The notes: a model not told the origin generated them from the sequence alone. 64,000 nt of DNA from Allokutzneria oryzae (GCF_042429765.1 NZ_JBHLZU010000027.1:434001-498000); one strand, 5' to 3'; shown: positions 16,746-26,174, counted from the stretch's first letter. Program-made: numbers and translations.

Positions 16746-19700
16746 TCACCAACCGGAAGCGGTGTAGACGACGGCGCGGAGGTCGGGAGCGCCGAAGGCC
16801 AGCTCGCGCAGGAGGGACATGGTGCCCTCCTCCGGGTCGATCAGGGAGATGCCTCGGCGGCCGTACTCCTGCTGGAGCTCCACGGTCACCATGCCGCCGT
16901 GCTGCGCGCTCGGCGCCCACGGTCCCCAGTGGACGGTCACGGCGCGGTTGCCGGTGCGGGTGGCCCACGCGGCGCCGATCGCCTCGAGGGCGTCGTTGGC
17001 CGAGGAGTAGTCCGACTGGCCCCGGTTGCCCAGCACGGCGGCGATGCTGCCGAACAGGGTCACGAAGCGCGGTCCGACCGGCAGCTCCTCCAGCGCGGCC
17101 AGCAGCGCGCGGGCGCCGCCGACCTTGGTGGTGAACACCCGCTGGAAGGACTCGACGTCCTTCTCCGCCAACAGCTTGTCCTCGATCACACCCGCCGCGT
17201 AGACGACACCGTCGATGCGGCCGTGCTCGGTGTGGATCTCCTTGACCAGCTGGCGCAGCGCGTCGTGGTCGCGGACGTCCAGGCTGTGGTAACGGACCTG
17301 GCTGCCCAGCTCGCGCAGCTGCTCCACGGTCGCGGTGACCTCGCGCTGCGCCAGGATCTTCCTGCTCAGCTTCTCGATCTCGGCGGGGGAGCGGTGGCCC
17401 AGCTCGATCAGCGCCTTGCGCAGCGCGGTCTTGTCGGTGGCCGCGGCGGTCTTGGGGTCCTCGTCCTCGGTCGCTGCCGCGGTGCGCCCGACCAGCTCGA
17501 TGCGGCAGCCGCTCGCCGAGGCCAGCGTCGCGGCGAACTGGGCCGTGATCCCGCGCGCCCCACCGATCAGCAGCACCACGGAGTCGCGGTCCAGCCCGAT
17601 GGCCTGCGCCTCGGCCGCCCCGTCACCGGCAGGGCCCGCGCCCGTGCTGCCCAGGGTCAGCGGCAGCTCGCTCATCACCAGCCCGTGCCGGGAGCCCGGG
17701 GCGGCGAGCACCACCGGAGCGTCCTCAGTGGACAGCAGCTCGGCGAGCACCAGCTCCGCGACCACGGCCGCCTCGGCGGTGTGGTCCACCTCGACCAGGC
17801 GGGCGACGGTGTCGGGGTACTCGCGCTGCACGGTGCGGTAGAAGCCGCGCAGGCCGGCGTTGCGGCCGTGGGGCAGCTCAGGCACGGCCGCGCCGCCACC
17901 GGTGGGGCTGACCGAGACGAGCCAGCGCAGGCCGCTCACGAGCGCGGACTTGAACGCCGGGAAGGTCTCCGGCAGCACCGGCTCGTCGGTGGCCTCCCAC
18001 CCGTCGAGGTGCAGCACGCCGTCCACCTTGCCGTCGGCCTCGGTGAGCGGGCGAGGAGCGTCCGAAGTGGACACGGTGGCGCCGTGCTGGCGGAGCAGGG
18101 TGGCCAGCACGGCGCTCACCTCGCCGGTGCCGAAGAGCAGGAAGGTGCTGTCGCCCAGCGCCTTCCCGGCCTCTGAAATGGGCACAGTGGACAGTGCGGT
18201 CGGCGCGAGCACGAGGCGCTTCGGCGCGATGCCCGGGTTCGCCGGCTCCGCGACGGCGGCGGCCGGGGTGGCGGTCGGGGTCGCGGCGGGGGCGTCGTCG
18301 CGGCTGGTCAGCCACGAGGTGATCGCCTGTGCGGTGCGGGCCTTGGCCAGCTCTTCCAGCTGGTCGTCGGCCAGTTCGGCGTCCGTCGCGCCGATGCGGG
18401 AGGCGAGTTCGCCCGCGATCTCGGTGCGCTTGATGGAGTCGATGGAGAGGTCGGCTTCGAGGTCGAGGTCGGGCTCGATCATGTCCAGCGGGTAGCCGGT
18501 GCGCTCGCTGATGATCTCCAGCACCGTGGCCAGGACGTCGGCCTCGGACAGCGCCGTGCCGGTGGCGGCCGGGGCCGCGGTAGCGGCGGGTGCCGGGGCG
18601 GTGGAGCCGACGCGGCTGCTCAGCCAGTCGGAGATGGCCTGTGCGGTGCGTGCCTTGGCCAGTTCCTCCAGCTGGTCGTCGGCCAGTTCGGCGTCCGTCG
18701 CGCCGATGCGGGAGGCGAGTTCGCCCGCGATCTCGGTGCGCTTGATGGAGTCGATGGAGAGGTCGGCTTCGAGGTCGAGGTCGGGCTCGATCATGTCCAG
18801 CGGGTAGCCGGTGCGCTCGCTGATGATCTCCAGCACCGTGCCCAGAACGTCCACAGTGGACTGCGTCGGGGCGGGCGCCGCCGGTGCCGGTGCGGCTTCC
18901 ACGACAGCGGGGACGGAAGCCGGCGCGGGCGCCGAGTACTGCTGAACGGGCGCGACCGGGGCGACCGCGTACTGCACCTCCGGCGCGGAGCCGAGGTAGG
19001 TCAGCAGCACGTCGCGCTGCGCCTGCACCATCTCGCGGCTGGCCTGGAGGAACTCGTTGACCAGCGCGTCGCGGTTCGTGCCTGGCTGCGGGGCGGAGCC
19101 GCCTGGGGTCGTCATGGTGCTGATCTCCACACGTCGGGCGGGCGCGAGGCCGTTGGGCAGGAAGTCGCCGGAAGCGGTGCGCACGACGTGACCGTCGATG
19201 GTCCAGCCCGCGCGCTTCGGCGGCTTGGCGTTGGTGAGGTCCTTGGCGTCGCGGCCGGCGAACAGCCAGCCGGTGCGCACGCCGACACCGGCGACCGCGA
19301 GCGTGGCGACCGCGTTCAGCAGTCCCGCCAGCCCGTGCCCAGGGCGGCCTTCGCAGGCCACGGTCAGGTGCGGCCGATCGCCCAGGATCGACTTCACCAG
19401 GTTCGTGAGCACCTTGCCGGGACCGGCTTCGACGAAGATCCGCGCGCCGTCGGCGTACATGGCCTCGATCTGCTCGACGAACCGGACCGGGGCGCCGACC
19501 TGCGCGGCCAGCTCGGCCCGGACGTCGGAACCGTAGGTCGCGGCGGTCCGGTTCGCGTACACCGGCAGCTCCGGCGCGCGCACGTCGGCGCCGGCGAGCA
19601 CGGCCGCGAAGGTCTCGGTGGCACCGCTGACCAGCGGGCTGTGGAAGGCGCACGCCACGTTCAGCTTCTTCGGGCCGAGCTTGGCCGCCTTGAGCGCCGC

Positions 19701-22700
19701 CACCGCCTCGTCGATCGCGGCGGTCGGCCCGGAGATCACCAGCTGGTCGGGGGCGTTGTGGTTGGCGGCGACGATCGTGTCAGCCAGCCCCGCCCCGGTC
19801 AGCACCTCGGTGACCCGCTCGATGCCCGCCTTCACCGCGGCCATCGCGCCCGGGTCGTCCCCGGCGGCGCCCAGGATCGAGTCCGCGCGCGCCTCGCTCA
19901 GCGCCAGCAGCGTCGCGGGGTCCATGGCCCCGGCCGCGGACAGCGCGACCAGCTCGCCGTAGCTGTGCCCCGCGACCATGTCCGGCCGCACGTCCAAGCG
20001 GCTGAGCAGCTCGTGCACGGCCAGGCCCGCGACACCCAGCGCGGGCTGCGCGACCCGGGTGTCCCGCAGCCGAGCGTCCTGCTCCTTGGCCCGCTGCTCG
20101 TCGAAGGCGGCGGGCGGGAAGATCGTCGAGGCCCACTTGCGGCCCTCGTGCAGCAGGTGGTGCACCTCGGGGAAGGCGACGAACAGGTCGGCCAGCATGC
20201 CCGGCTTCTGGCTGCCCTGGCCCGGGAACAGGAAGGCGAGCTTCCCGCCCGCATCGGGGGAGACCGAGGCCAGGTGCACACCGCGCGGGGTCTCCCCGGC
20301 GAGTGCGCTGCGCAGCAGCTGCGCCAGGTCGTCGAGGCCGGTGGCGACCACGGCGATCTGGACCGGCTCGGTGCGCGCGTCGGAGCGGCGGGCCACGGTG
20401 CGGGCGATGTCCCGCAACCGCCACGGCCGACCGCTGGAGTCGTTGACCCGCAACAGTTCCAGGGTTTGCTCGACGTGCTTGGCCGCGGCCTTCACGTCCA
20501 CGCCGCGGAAGGTGAACAGCTCCGCGGGCCACGCGTCGCCCGCGTGACGAGGAGCCGGTCCGCCGTCGTAGCCGCGCAGCACCACGTGGAAGTTGGTGCC
20601 ACCGAAGCCGAACGCGCTCACACCGGCCACGCGCTCGGCGGGCTCGGCGGCCCACGGCAGCGCGGTGGAGGTGAAGGTGAACGGGCTGCTGTCCGGCTGC
20701 CACGCGGCGTTCGGGTCGGACACGTGCAGCGTCGGCGGCTTGACCCCGGTGTGCAGCGCGAGTGCTGCCTTGATCAGACCGGCAAGACCCGCGGCGCACT
20801 TGGTGTGGCCGATCTGCGACTTCACCGAGCCGACCGTGCAGCCCGCGGGCTGTGCGCCGTGCTCGACGAACATCTTCGTCAGCGTGCTCAGCTCGGTGCG
20901 GTCACCGACGACGGTCCCGGTGCCGTGCGCCTCGACCAGGCCGACCTCGGCGGGGGAGATCCGCGCGTTGGCGTAGGCCCGCTCCAGCGCGTTGCGCTGC
21001 CCCTCCGGGCGCGGGGCGGTGAGCCCGAGCGACTTGCCGTCACTGGCCGCGCCGACGCCCTTGATCACGCCGTAGATCCGGTCACCGTCGCGCTCGGCGT
21101 CGGCGAGGCGCTTCAGCGCGACGCACGCGACGCCCTCACCGAGCGCGATGCCGTCCGCGCTGCCGTCGAAGGTGCGGCACTGCCCGGTGGGCGAGAGCGC
21201 GTGCACCGACGAGAACAGCAGGTAGTCGTTGATGCCGTTGTGCAGGTCCGCGCCGCCGCACAGCATCATGTCCGCCGTGCCGCTGACGAGCTCCTTGCAC
21301 GCCACGTCCAACGCGGCCAAGGAGGACGCGCACGCGGCGTCCACGGTGTAGTTCGCGCCGCCGAGGTCCAAGCGGTTGGCGATGCGGCCCGAGATGACGT
21401 TGGCCAGCATGCCCGGGAAGGAGTCCTCGGTCAGCTTGGGCAGCTGCTCGTCCAGCGCCTTCGGGATCTCGCCGACGTAGGAGGGCAGCACCGCGCGCAG
21501 CGACGCGGCGTTGGACAGGTCGCTGCCCGCCTCGGCGCCGAACACCACGCCGGTGCGGGAGCGGTCGAAGGCCCGGTCGGCGTAGCCCGCGTCGGCCAGC
21601 GAGCGCTGAGCGGCTTCGAGCGCGAGCAGCTGCACCGGCTCGATGGCGGCCAGCGAGGCCGGGGGAATGCCGTAGCTGAGCGGGTCGAAGGGGATCTCCG
21701 GCAGGAAGCCGCCCCACTTCGACGGGGTCTTCTCCCCCGCGGTGCGGCCCACCGCCTCCGGCGAGTAGTAGGTCTGGTGGTCCCACCGGCTCAGCGGCAC
21801 CTCGGTGACCGAGTCCAGGCCGCCGAGCACGTTGGCCCAGTAGGTCGGCAGGTCGGCGGCGCCGGGGAACATGCACGCCATGCCCACGATCGCCACGTCC
21901 AGCGGCTCCGGGGCCTCGGCCTCGGCCCGCTCCCGCCCGCTGAACGCGGACAGCTCGTCGAGCCGGGTGGTCAGGAAGGCGGCGGCGTCCGCGCTGACCG
22001 ACGCGTGCAGCTCGGCGACCGTGGTGACGGCGGAGCGCAGCACGGCGACCTGACCGGCCATGAACATGCCGTCGGAGAGCTGCTCGGCCTCGGCGACCTC
22101 GACCAGCGCGTCACCGTCGCGGGTGACGCCCTTGCTGGCGATGCGCAGGCGGCCGACGTTGAGCTGCTCCAGCTTCTCCCACGCCTCGCGGTCCGGGACG
22201 CCGGTGGTGCGCAGCTCCTCCTTGATCGCCAGGAACTCCTCGGCGAACGGCGAGGTGACGCAGCGGGTGGCGTGGCCGGGCGCGGTCTCCAGCAGCTCGG
22301 TGCGCTCGGCGGCGATCACCTGCCGCTGGAAGGCGGGCTGCACGGCGCCCGCGGCCACGGCCTCCTCGGTGAACAGGTACGCGGTGCCCATCAGCACACC
22401 GACGGCGACACCGCGCTCGGTCAGCGGCGTGGCCATGGCCGTGACCATCGCGGCGGAGCGCTCGTCGTGGACGCCACCGGCGAAGAACACCTGGATGCCC
22501 GAACCGTCCTTGGTGGACAGGTGGTCGAGCAGCACCGAGATCTGGGCTTCCCACAACGGGAAGCTCGACCTCGGGCCGACGTGGCCACCGCACTCGGAGC
22601 CCTCGAAGATGAACCGGCGCGCGCCCGCGTCCAGGAACTGCTTGAGCAGCCCGGGGGAGGGCACGTGCAGCAGCGCGGCGATGCCGACCTCTTCCAGCGC

Positions 22701-23900
22701 CGACGCCTGGGCGGGACGGCCACCGGCGATGATCGCGCAGGCGGGCTTGATCTCCCGGATGATCTCCAGCTGCGCGGCGCGCACGTCCTCCGGGGCGAAG
22801 CCGAGCACGCCGACACCCCACGGGCGCTCACCGAGCAGCTCGCGGGTCTCCTCCAGCAGCGCGCGGGTCTGTGACGCCCCCGCGAGGGCCAGCGCGAGGA
22901 ACGGCATCGCGCCGCCGTCGGCGACGGCCTTGGCGAAGGCGGCCTGGTCGCTGACGCGGGTCATCGGGCCCTGCGCGATCGGCAGCTCGACACCGAGCGC
23001 GGCGGCCAGCGGGGCACCAGGCCGGAGCGCGTCGGCGGCGCTGTCGGAGCGCAGCGACTCCAGCACGCCCTCGCGCAGCCCGCGCACGCAGTCGGCGGCG
23101 GTGCGGAAGCGGTCGGCGAACTGCTTGGCGAGGAAGCCGTCCTGGCCGACCGGCAGCAGCTGCTCGCGCAGGTCCCGCCCGCCGAGCCGGGCCGCGACCT
23201 CGTCCTCGGTCAGGTCCGCGGTCGCCGGGGCGCCGGGGCCGCGGCGCAGCAGCACGCGGTGACCGCCCACCAGCACGGTCTCGGAGCCGTCCATGGTGGC
23301 GACGGCGGCGGTGACCTCCTCGGGGAGGTCGGACTCGGCGAGCAGGGCGAGCTGGCTGTCCAGGACGACACCGGCCGCGCCGCCGATGACCGCCGCGGTC
23401 GCGGTGTGCGGCCCGACGCCGCCGTTGACCCACACCGGCACGTCGAGCTCGGCGACGAGCTTCTGCAGCAGGACGAAGGAGCTGAGCTCGCCGACCCGCC
23501 CACCGGCCTCGTGGCCCCGGGCGATCAGGCCGTGCGCACCCGCAGCCACGGCGGCGCGGGCCTGCTCGGGCGAGGTCACCTCGGCCAGCACCCGCACGCC
23601 CTCGGCGAAGGCGGCCTCGGCGGGGCTCCACGGCGACCCGACGCCCAGCACCACGGTGTCGACGCGGGTGGGCAGATCCCGCGGCCGGAGGACGCAGCCA
23701 GGGGCGACCCGGACGCCGAAGGTGCCGGGAGTCCAGCGGGTGGCCAGGTCGAGAGCGCGTCGCGCGCGCCGGTCACCGGGACCGAGGTCGAGGACCCCGA
23801 TCGCGCCGGCGCGGCACAGCGCGGCGACAAGGCGGGCGTTGGGCTCACCGAAGGGGGACACCCCGATGATCAGCTCGCGCCCAACCGTTTCCGCGACCAT
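16746..23900 (-). CDS. PUFA/hgl-type PKS: NMO-NMO-KS-AT-ACP-ACP-KR
   Basis: Encodes 2384 residues, first gene of the operon. Two nitronate-monooxygenase-like TIM barrels come first: about 1-290 (GHEAGGRVG and WVNGGVGPHTA) and about 315-640 (GPMTRVSDQ, EGSECGGHVG, FFAGGVHDE). They resemble the PfaD enoyl reductase of PUFA synthases. Next are KS (about 670-1107, VDAACASSL near 857), AT (about 1223-1520, FPGQGSQKPG and GHSYGE near 1311), two ACPs with the PUFA-type serine motif LSIDSIKR near 1715 and 1820, and KR (about 2050-2384, GGARGITAQ and LGNRGQSDYSSANDA). I chose ATG 23900 because GGAGG sits four bases upstream; ATG 23954 is open but lacks one. Together with pksB the set KS/AT/ACP/KR/DH/ER-like is complete for reduced or partly unsaturated chains. 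Confidence 0.91.
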   Translation of the reverse strand: MVAETVGRELIIGVSPFGEPNARLVAALCRAGAIGVLDLGPGDRRARRALDLATRWTPGTFGVRVAPGCVLRPRDLPTRVDTVVLGVGSPWSPAEAAFAEGVRVLAEVTSPEQARAAVAAGAHGLIARGHEAGGRVGELSSFVLLQKLVAELDVPVWVNGGVGPHTATAAVIGGAAGVVLDSQLALLAESDLPEEVTAAVATMDGSETVLVGGHRVLLRRGPGAPATADLTEDEVAARLGGRDLREQLLPVGQDGFLAKQFADRFRTAADCVRGLREGVLESLRSDSAADALRPGAPLAAALGVELPIAQGPMTRVSDQAAFAKAVADGGAMPFLALALAGASQTRALLEETRELLGERPWGVGVLGFAPEDVRAAQLEIIREIKPACAIIAGGRPAQASALEEVGIAALLHVPSPGLLKQFLDAGARRFIFEGSECGGHVGPRSSFPLWEAQISVLLDHLSTKDGSGIQVFFAGGVHDERSAAMVTAMATPLTERGVAVGVLMGTAYLFTEEAVAAGAVQPAFQRQVIAAERTELLETAPGHATRCVTSPFAEEFLAIKEELRTTGVPDREAWEKLEQLNVGRLRIASKGVTRDGDALVEVAEAEQLSDGMFMAGQVAVLRSAVTTVAELHASVSADAAAFLTTRLDELSAFSGRERAEAEAPEPLDVAIVGMACMFPGAADLPTYWANVLGGLDSVTEVPLSRWDHQTYYSPEAVGRTAGEKTPSKWGGFLPEIPFDPLSYGIPPASLAAIEPVQLLALEAAQRSLADAGYADRAFDRSRTGVVFGAEAGSDLSNAASLRAVLPSYVGEIPKALDEQLPKLTEDSFPGMLANVISGRIANRLDLGGANYTVDAACASSLAALDVACKELVSGTADMMLCGGADLHNGINDYLLFSSVHALSPTGQCRTFDGSADGIALGEGVACVALKRLADAERDGDRIYGVIKGVGAASDGKSLGLTAPRPEGQRNALERAYANARISPAEVGLVEAHGTGTVVGDRTELSTLTKMFVEHGAQPAGCTVGSVKSQIGHTKCAAGLAGLIKAALALHTGVKPPTLHVSDPNAAWQPDSSPFTFTSTALPWAAEPAERVAGVSAFGFGGTNFHVVLRGYDGGPAPRHAGDAWPAELFTFRGVDVKAAAKHVEQTLELLRVNDSSGRPWRLRDIARTVARRSDARTEPVQIAVVATGLDDLAQLLRSALAGETPRGVHLASVSPDAGGKLAFLFPGQGSQKPGMLADLFVAFPEVHHLLHEGRKWASTIFPPAAFDEQRAKEQDARLRDTRVAQPALGVAGLAVHELLSRLDVRPDMVAGHSYGELVALSAAGAMDPATLLALSEARADSILGAAGDDPGAMAAVKAGIERVTEVLTGAGLADTIVAANHNAPDQLVISGPTAAIDEAVAALKAAKLGPKKLNVACAFHSPLVSGATETFAAVLAGADVRAPELPVYANRTAATYGSDVRAELAAQVGAPVRFVEQIEAMYADGARIFVEAGPGKVLTNLVKSILGDRPHLTVACEGRPGHGLAGLLNAVATLAVAGVGVRTGWLFAGRDAKDLTNAKPPKRAGWTIDGHVVRTASGDFLPNGLAPARRVEISTMTTPGGSAPQPGTNRDALVNEFLQASREMVQAQRDVLLTYLGSAPEVQYAVAPVAPVQQYSAPAPASVPAVVEAAPAPAAPAPTQSTVDVLGTVLEIISERTGYPLDMIEPDLDLEADLSIDSIKRTEIAGELASRIGATDAELADDQLEELAKARTAQAISDWLSSRVGSTAPAPAATAAPAATGTALSEADVLATVLEIISERTGYPLDMIEPDLDLEADLSIDSIKRTEIAGELASRIGATDAELADDQLEELAKARTAQAITSWLTSRDDAPAATPTATPAAAVAEPANPGIAPKRLVLAPTALSTVPISEAGKALGDSTFLLFGTGEVSAVLATLLRQHGATVSTSDAPRPLTEADGKVDGVLHLDGWEATDEPVLPETFPAFKSALVSGLRWLVSVSPTGGGAAVPELPHGRNAGLRGFYRTVQREYPDTVARLVEVDHTAEAAVVAELVLAELLSTEDAPVVLAAPGSRHGLVMSELPLTLGSTGAGPAGDGAAEAQAIGLDRDSVVLLIGGARGITAQFAATLASASGCRIELVGRTAAATEDEDPKTAAATDKTALRKALIELGHRSPAEIEKLSRKILAQREVTATVEQLRELGSQVRYHSLDVRDHDALRQLVKEIHTEHGRIDGVVYAAGVIEDKLLAEKDVESFQRVFTTKVGGARALLAALEELPVGPRFVTLFGSIAAVLGNRGQSDYSSANDALEAIGAAWATRTGNRAVTVHWGPWAPSAQHGGMVTVELQQEYGRRGISLIDPEEGTMSLLRELAFGAPDLRAVVYTASGW
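18325..18528 (-). repeat. ACP2-coding repeat, copy A
   Basis: This 204-bp block, coding for the second ACP core of pksA, matches 18637-18840 with three mismatches, all in the first 30 bases of the plus-strand text. The remaining 165 or so bases are identical. The offset is 312 bp, exactly 104 codons, so the frame is kept. Third-codon positions are also identical, which indicates recent duplication or ongoing gene conversion, not just protein-level constraint. Confidence 0.95.
18637..18840 (-). repeat. ACP1-coding repeat, copy B
   Basis: Partner of the copy at 18325-18528, in direct orientation and separated by a 108-bp linker coding for an Ala/Pro-rich spacer. It encodes the first ACP core with the LSIDSIKR serine motif. 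Confidence 0.95.
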
Positions 23901-24654
23901 TGAGCCTCCGTCGATCAACACACCTGGCAGTTCGAGCGGACATGCGAGGTCCAACCCGAATGGCTGAATCGAGGCGGGAAGCTATCTGCATAAAACGAAT
24001 TGGTGCAACGGGCGATACAGCATCTTGAGGTCGGCTCAAGCAGAAGTTGAGTCGTTCTCAAGCGGGACTCAAGCGGTGCGGTCCCGTATGGCGGCGGCTG
24101 TCACCCCATAACTTCGGCCTCCGCCGGAGTCCCCTGATTCCCTCGACCGGGGGTTTTCACACCAGGAGTGCCCGGAAGCGCTCCGCCCGGTCCCTCGGGG
24201 CGCGTTCTGCTCATCGTTGAGGACGCGCGAGGCGTTAGGCGGGGGCCACGATCGAGATGTGACCGTGACCACTCATGCGACCACCGGCTCACGCTCAGTG
24301 ATCAACTTCGGGACGGGTAGCCGAGTCGTGGGCATCTGCCGAGTGAGTGTCGCTATTCCCCGTAACCGTAAATTAACGCGGGTCATGTGCTTGGTACCCA
24401 GCATTTATCGAGTCGTTCGATTCGCGTTTAGCCGAGTTCGCATCAACGATCCCAAAGTTTCGCACAGGCAATTACCACACCCCATTGGCGACCGCATCCC
24501 GACACTGTCGGCAACGATGGCGGCGCGCCCTCCAGCGGGAACGCCGGGACCGGCTTAGCGTGGGAGCGGCGCTTGGCGGCGCGTCTGCGGGAGGCTTGAA
24601 CGGGCTCGCAGGGCAACGAGTCCTGGCACGGGGCATGCGGAGGAGGCGCGAGGG
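23901..24654. other. Intergenic promoter region between pksA and the flavoprotein gene
   Basis: A 754-bp stretch without a convincing gene. The pksA ribosome site GGAGG is at 23905-23909. A dyad array lies at 24024-24073. From about 24350 to 24500 the DNA is visibly richer in A/T than its surroundings, with runs such as CCGTAAATTAACG, and probably holds promoters for one or both divergent units. Short open frames here have neither ribosome sites nor recognisable products. Confidence 0.6.
24024..24073. promoter_or_regulatory. Tandem dyad operator array with 11-bp period, upstream of pksA
   Basis: Five CTTGAG/CTCAAG-like half-sites begin at 24024, 24035, 24046, 24057 and 24068, exactly 11 bp apart. 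They form one perfect dyad, CTTGAG-N5-CTCAAG (24024-24040), a second, TTGAG-N5-CTCAA (24047-24061), and one extra half-site, CTCAAG (24068-24073). Dyad centres are 22 bp apart, two helical turns, so bound dimers would sit on the same DNA face. The array lies 124-174 bp upstream of the pksA ATG. It suits either a TetR-type dimer or a SARP-type regulator; the regulator is not identified. Confidence 0.7.
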
Positions 24655-26031
24655 ATGACGGCCGAACAGGTCGACGTCGTGGTGATCGGGATGGGACCGG
24701 GTGGCGAGCACGTCGCGGGCAGGCTGGCCGAGGCCGGGCTGAGCGTCGTCGGCGTGGACCAGCGCCTGGTCGGCGGTGAGTGCCCGTACTTCGGCTGCGT
24801 GCCGACGAAGATGATGGTCCGGGCGGCCGGCCTGATCGCCGAGGGCAGACGGGTGCCCGGGCTGGCCGGGGAGTCCTCGGTGCAGGCCGACTGGCGGGAG
24901 GTGGCCCGGCGCATCCGCGAGCAGGCCACCGACAACTGGGACGACAAGGTCGCGGTGCGCAGGTTCACCGACACCGGCGGCACCTTCCTGCGGGGCCGGG
25001 CCACGCTCACCGGGAAGAACGAGGTGCTGGTCACCGGCCCGGACGGCGCGGAGCACCGGCTGACCGCGCGGCGCGCCATCGTGGTGAACACCGGCACCGA
25101 GCCCGTCGTGCCGCCCATCCCCGGCCTCGCGGGCACCCCGTACTGGACCAACCGGGACGCCGTCGCGCTGGAGCTGCTGCCGTCCTCGGTGGCGATCCTC
25201 GGCGGCGGCGCGATCGGCGTGGAGTTCGCCCAGGTCTTCGCCCGCTTCGGCGTCGAGGTCACGGTGGTCGAGGCGCACCCCAGGCTGCTGGCCCTGGAAG
25301 AGCCGGAGGCGGGCGAGCTGCTGGCCAAGGTCCTGGAGACCGAGGGCGTGGCCGTGCGCACCGGCGCCAAGGTGACGGGTGTCCGGCACAACGACAAGGA
25401 CGGCTTCGTCCTCGATCTCGACGGCTCCACGGTGGGCGCGGACAAGCTGCTGGTCGCCACCGGACGGCGCACCGACCTCGCCGGGCTGGGCGTCGGCGCG
25501 CTCGGACTCGACGAGCGGGCGCGGTCCCTCGATGTCGACGAGCGGTTGCGGGTCACCGACGGCGTGTGGGCGGTCGGCGACATCACCGGCAAGGGCGCGT
25601 TCACCCACACCTCGATGTACCAGGCCGACGTGGTGATCAGGGACGTGCTCGGCCAGGACGGCCCGCCCGCCGACTACCGGGCGATGCCCAGGGTGACCTT
25701 CACCGACCCCGAGGTCGGCGCGGTGGGCATCACCGAGGCGCAGGCACGCGAGCGCGGCATCACGGTCCGCACCGGCCGCACCGAGCTGTCCGCCTCCAGC
25801 AGGGGCTGGATCCACGGACCGGGCAACGAGGGCCTGATCAAGGTCGTCGAGGACGCCGACCGCGGCGTCCTCGTCGGCGCGACCGCGATGGGACCGGCGG
25901 GCGGCGAGATCCTCGGTGCCCTGGCCGTCGCGGTGCACGGCGAGGTCCCGGTCGAGCGGCTCCAGTCGATGATCTACGCCTACCCGACCTTCCACCGCGC
26001 GATCTCCACGGCTCTGGCCGACCTGTCCTGA
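24655..26031 (+). CDS. Pyridine nucleotide-disulfide oxidoreductase (MerA/Lpd-like)
   Basis: Encodes 458 residues. The FAD site DVVVIGMGPGGEHVAGRLAE is at the N-terminus. The redox motif GGECPYFGCVPTK near residue 40 has the two cysteines four residues apart as in the class I disulfide reductases. The NAD(P) site ILGGGAIGVEFAQVFARFG is near 180. The dimerisation domain ends in YAYPTFHRAI, where the His follows the pattern of mercuric reductase-like proteins. No mercury or lipoyl genes flank it, so it is a general thiol-disulfide or quinone-type reductase of unknown substrate. A GGAGG occurs 12 bases before the ATG. It is divergent from pksA and ends at a bidirectional hairpin. Confidence 0.88.
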   Translation: MTAEQVDVVVIGMGPGGEHVAGRLAEAGLSVVGVDQRLVGGECPYFGCVPTKMMVRAAGLIAEGRRVPGLAGESSVQADWREVARRIREQATDNWDDKVAVRRFTDTGGTFLRGRATLTGKNEVLVTGPDGAEHRLTARRAIVVNTGTEPVVPPIPGLAGTPYWTNRDAVALELLPSSVAILGGGAIGVEFAQVFARFGVEVTVVEAHPRLLALEEPEAGELLAKVLETEGVAVRTGAKVTGVRHNDKDGFVLDLDGSTVGADKLLVATGRRTDLAGLGVGALGLDERARSLDVDERLRVTDGVWAVGDITGKGAFTHTSMYQADVVIRDVLGQDGPPADYRAMPRVTFTDPEVGAVGITEAQARERGITVRTGRTELSASSRGWIHGPGNEGLIKVVEDADRGVLVGATAMGPAGGEILGALAVAVHGEVPVERLQSMIYAYPTFHRAISTALADLS

Positions 26032-26063
26032 CCCACTCCGCCACCGGTGCCCGGTGGACATGG

Positions 26064-26100
26064 GCGCGGGGGCCCGGGCGAAACGCCCGAGCCCCCGCGC
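26064..26100. terminator. Bidirectional GC hairpin
   Basis: A 17-bp stem with one mismatch (26064-26080 with 26084-26100) and an AAA loop lies between the convergent flavoprotein gene (ends 26031) and the peptide gene (ends 26175). A smaller CCACCG/CGGTGG hairpin at 26041-26057 precedes it. Confidence 0.75.
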
Positions 26101-26174
26101 ACCCCCCGAGGCCATCAGGTTCCCGGCTCCCCGTTGGCGGATCCCCTCCGCCCGCCCCCGAGCCGGGCGCTCCG

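Noticed and set aside
12377..17134. A 1585-codon open frame on the plus strand opposite the PKS genes
   Set aside because: It is antisense to clear KS, AT, DH and PPTase coding sequence and is rich in Arg, His, Gln and Pro with no motif. Long antisense frames are normal in such GC-rich DNA.
12284..23900. Enediyne PKS cluster
   Set aside because: The DH-PPTase end is similar, but the domains are split over two proteins, NMO domains and PUFA-type tandem ACPs are present, and no enediyne accessory genes were recognised.
24217..24558. A 113-residue frame in the pksA-flavoprotein gap
   Set aside because: It runs through A/T-rich promoter-like DNA, has no ribosome site and no recognisable domain.
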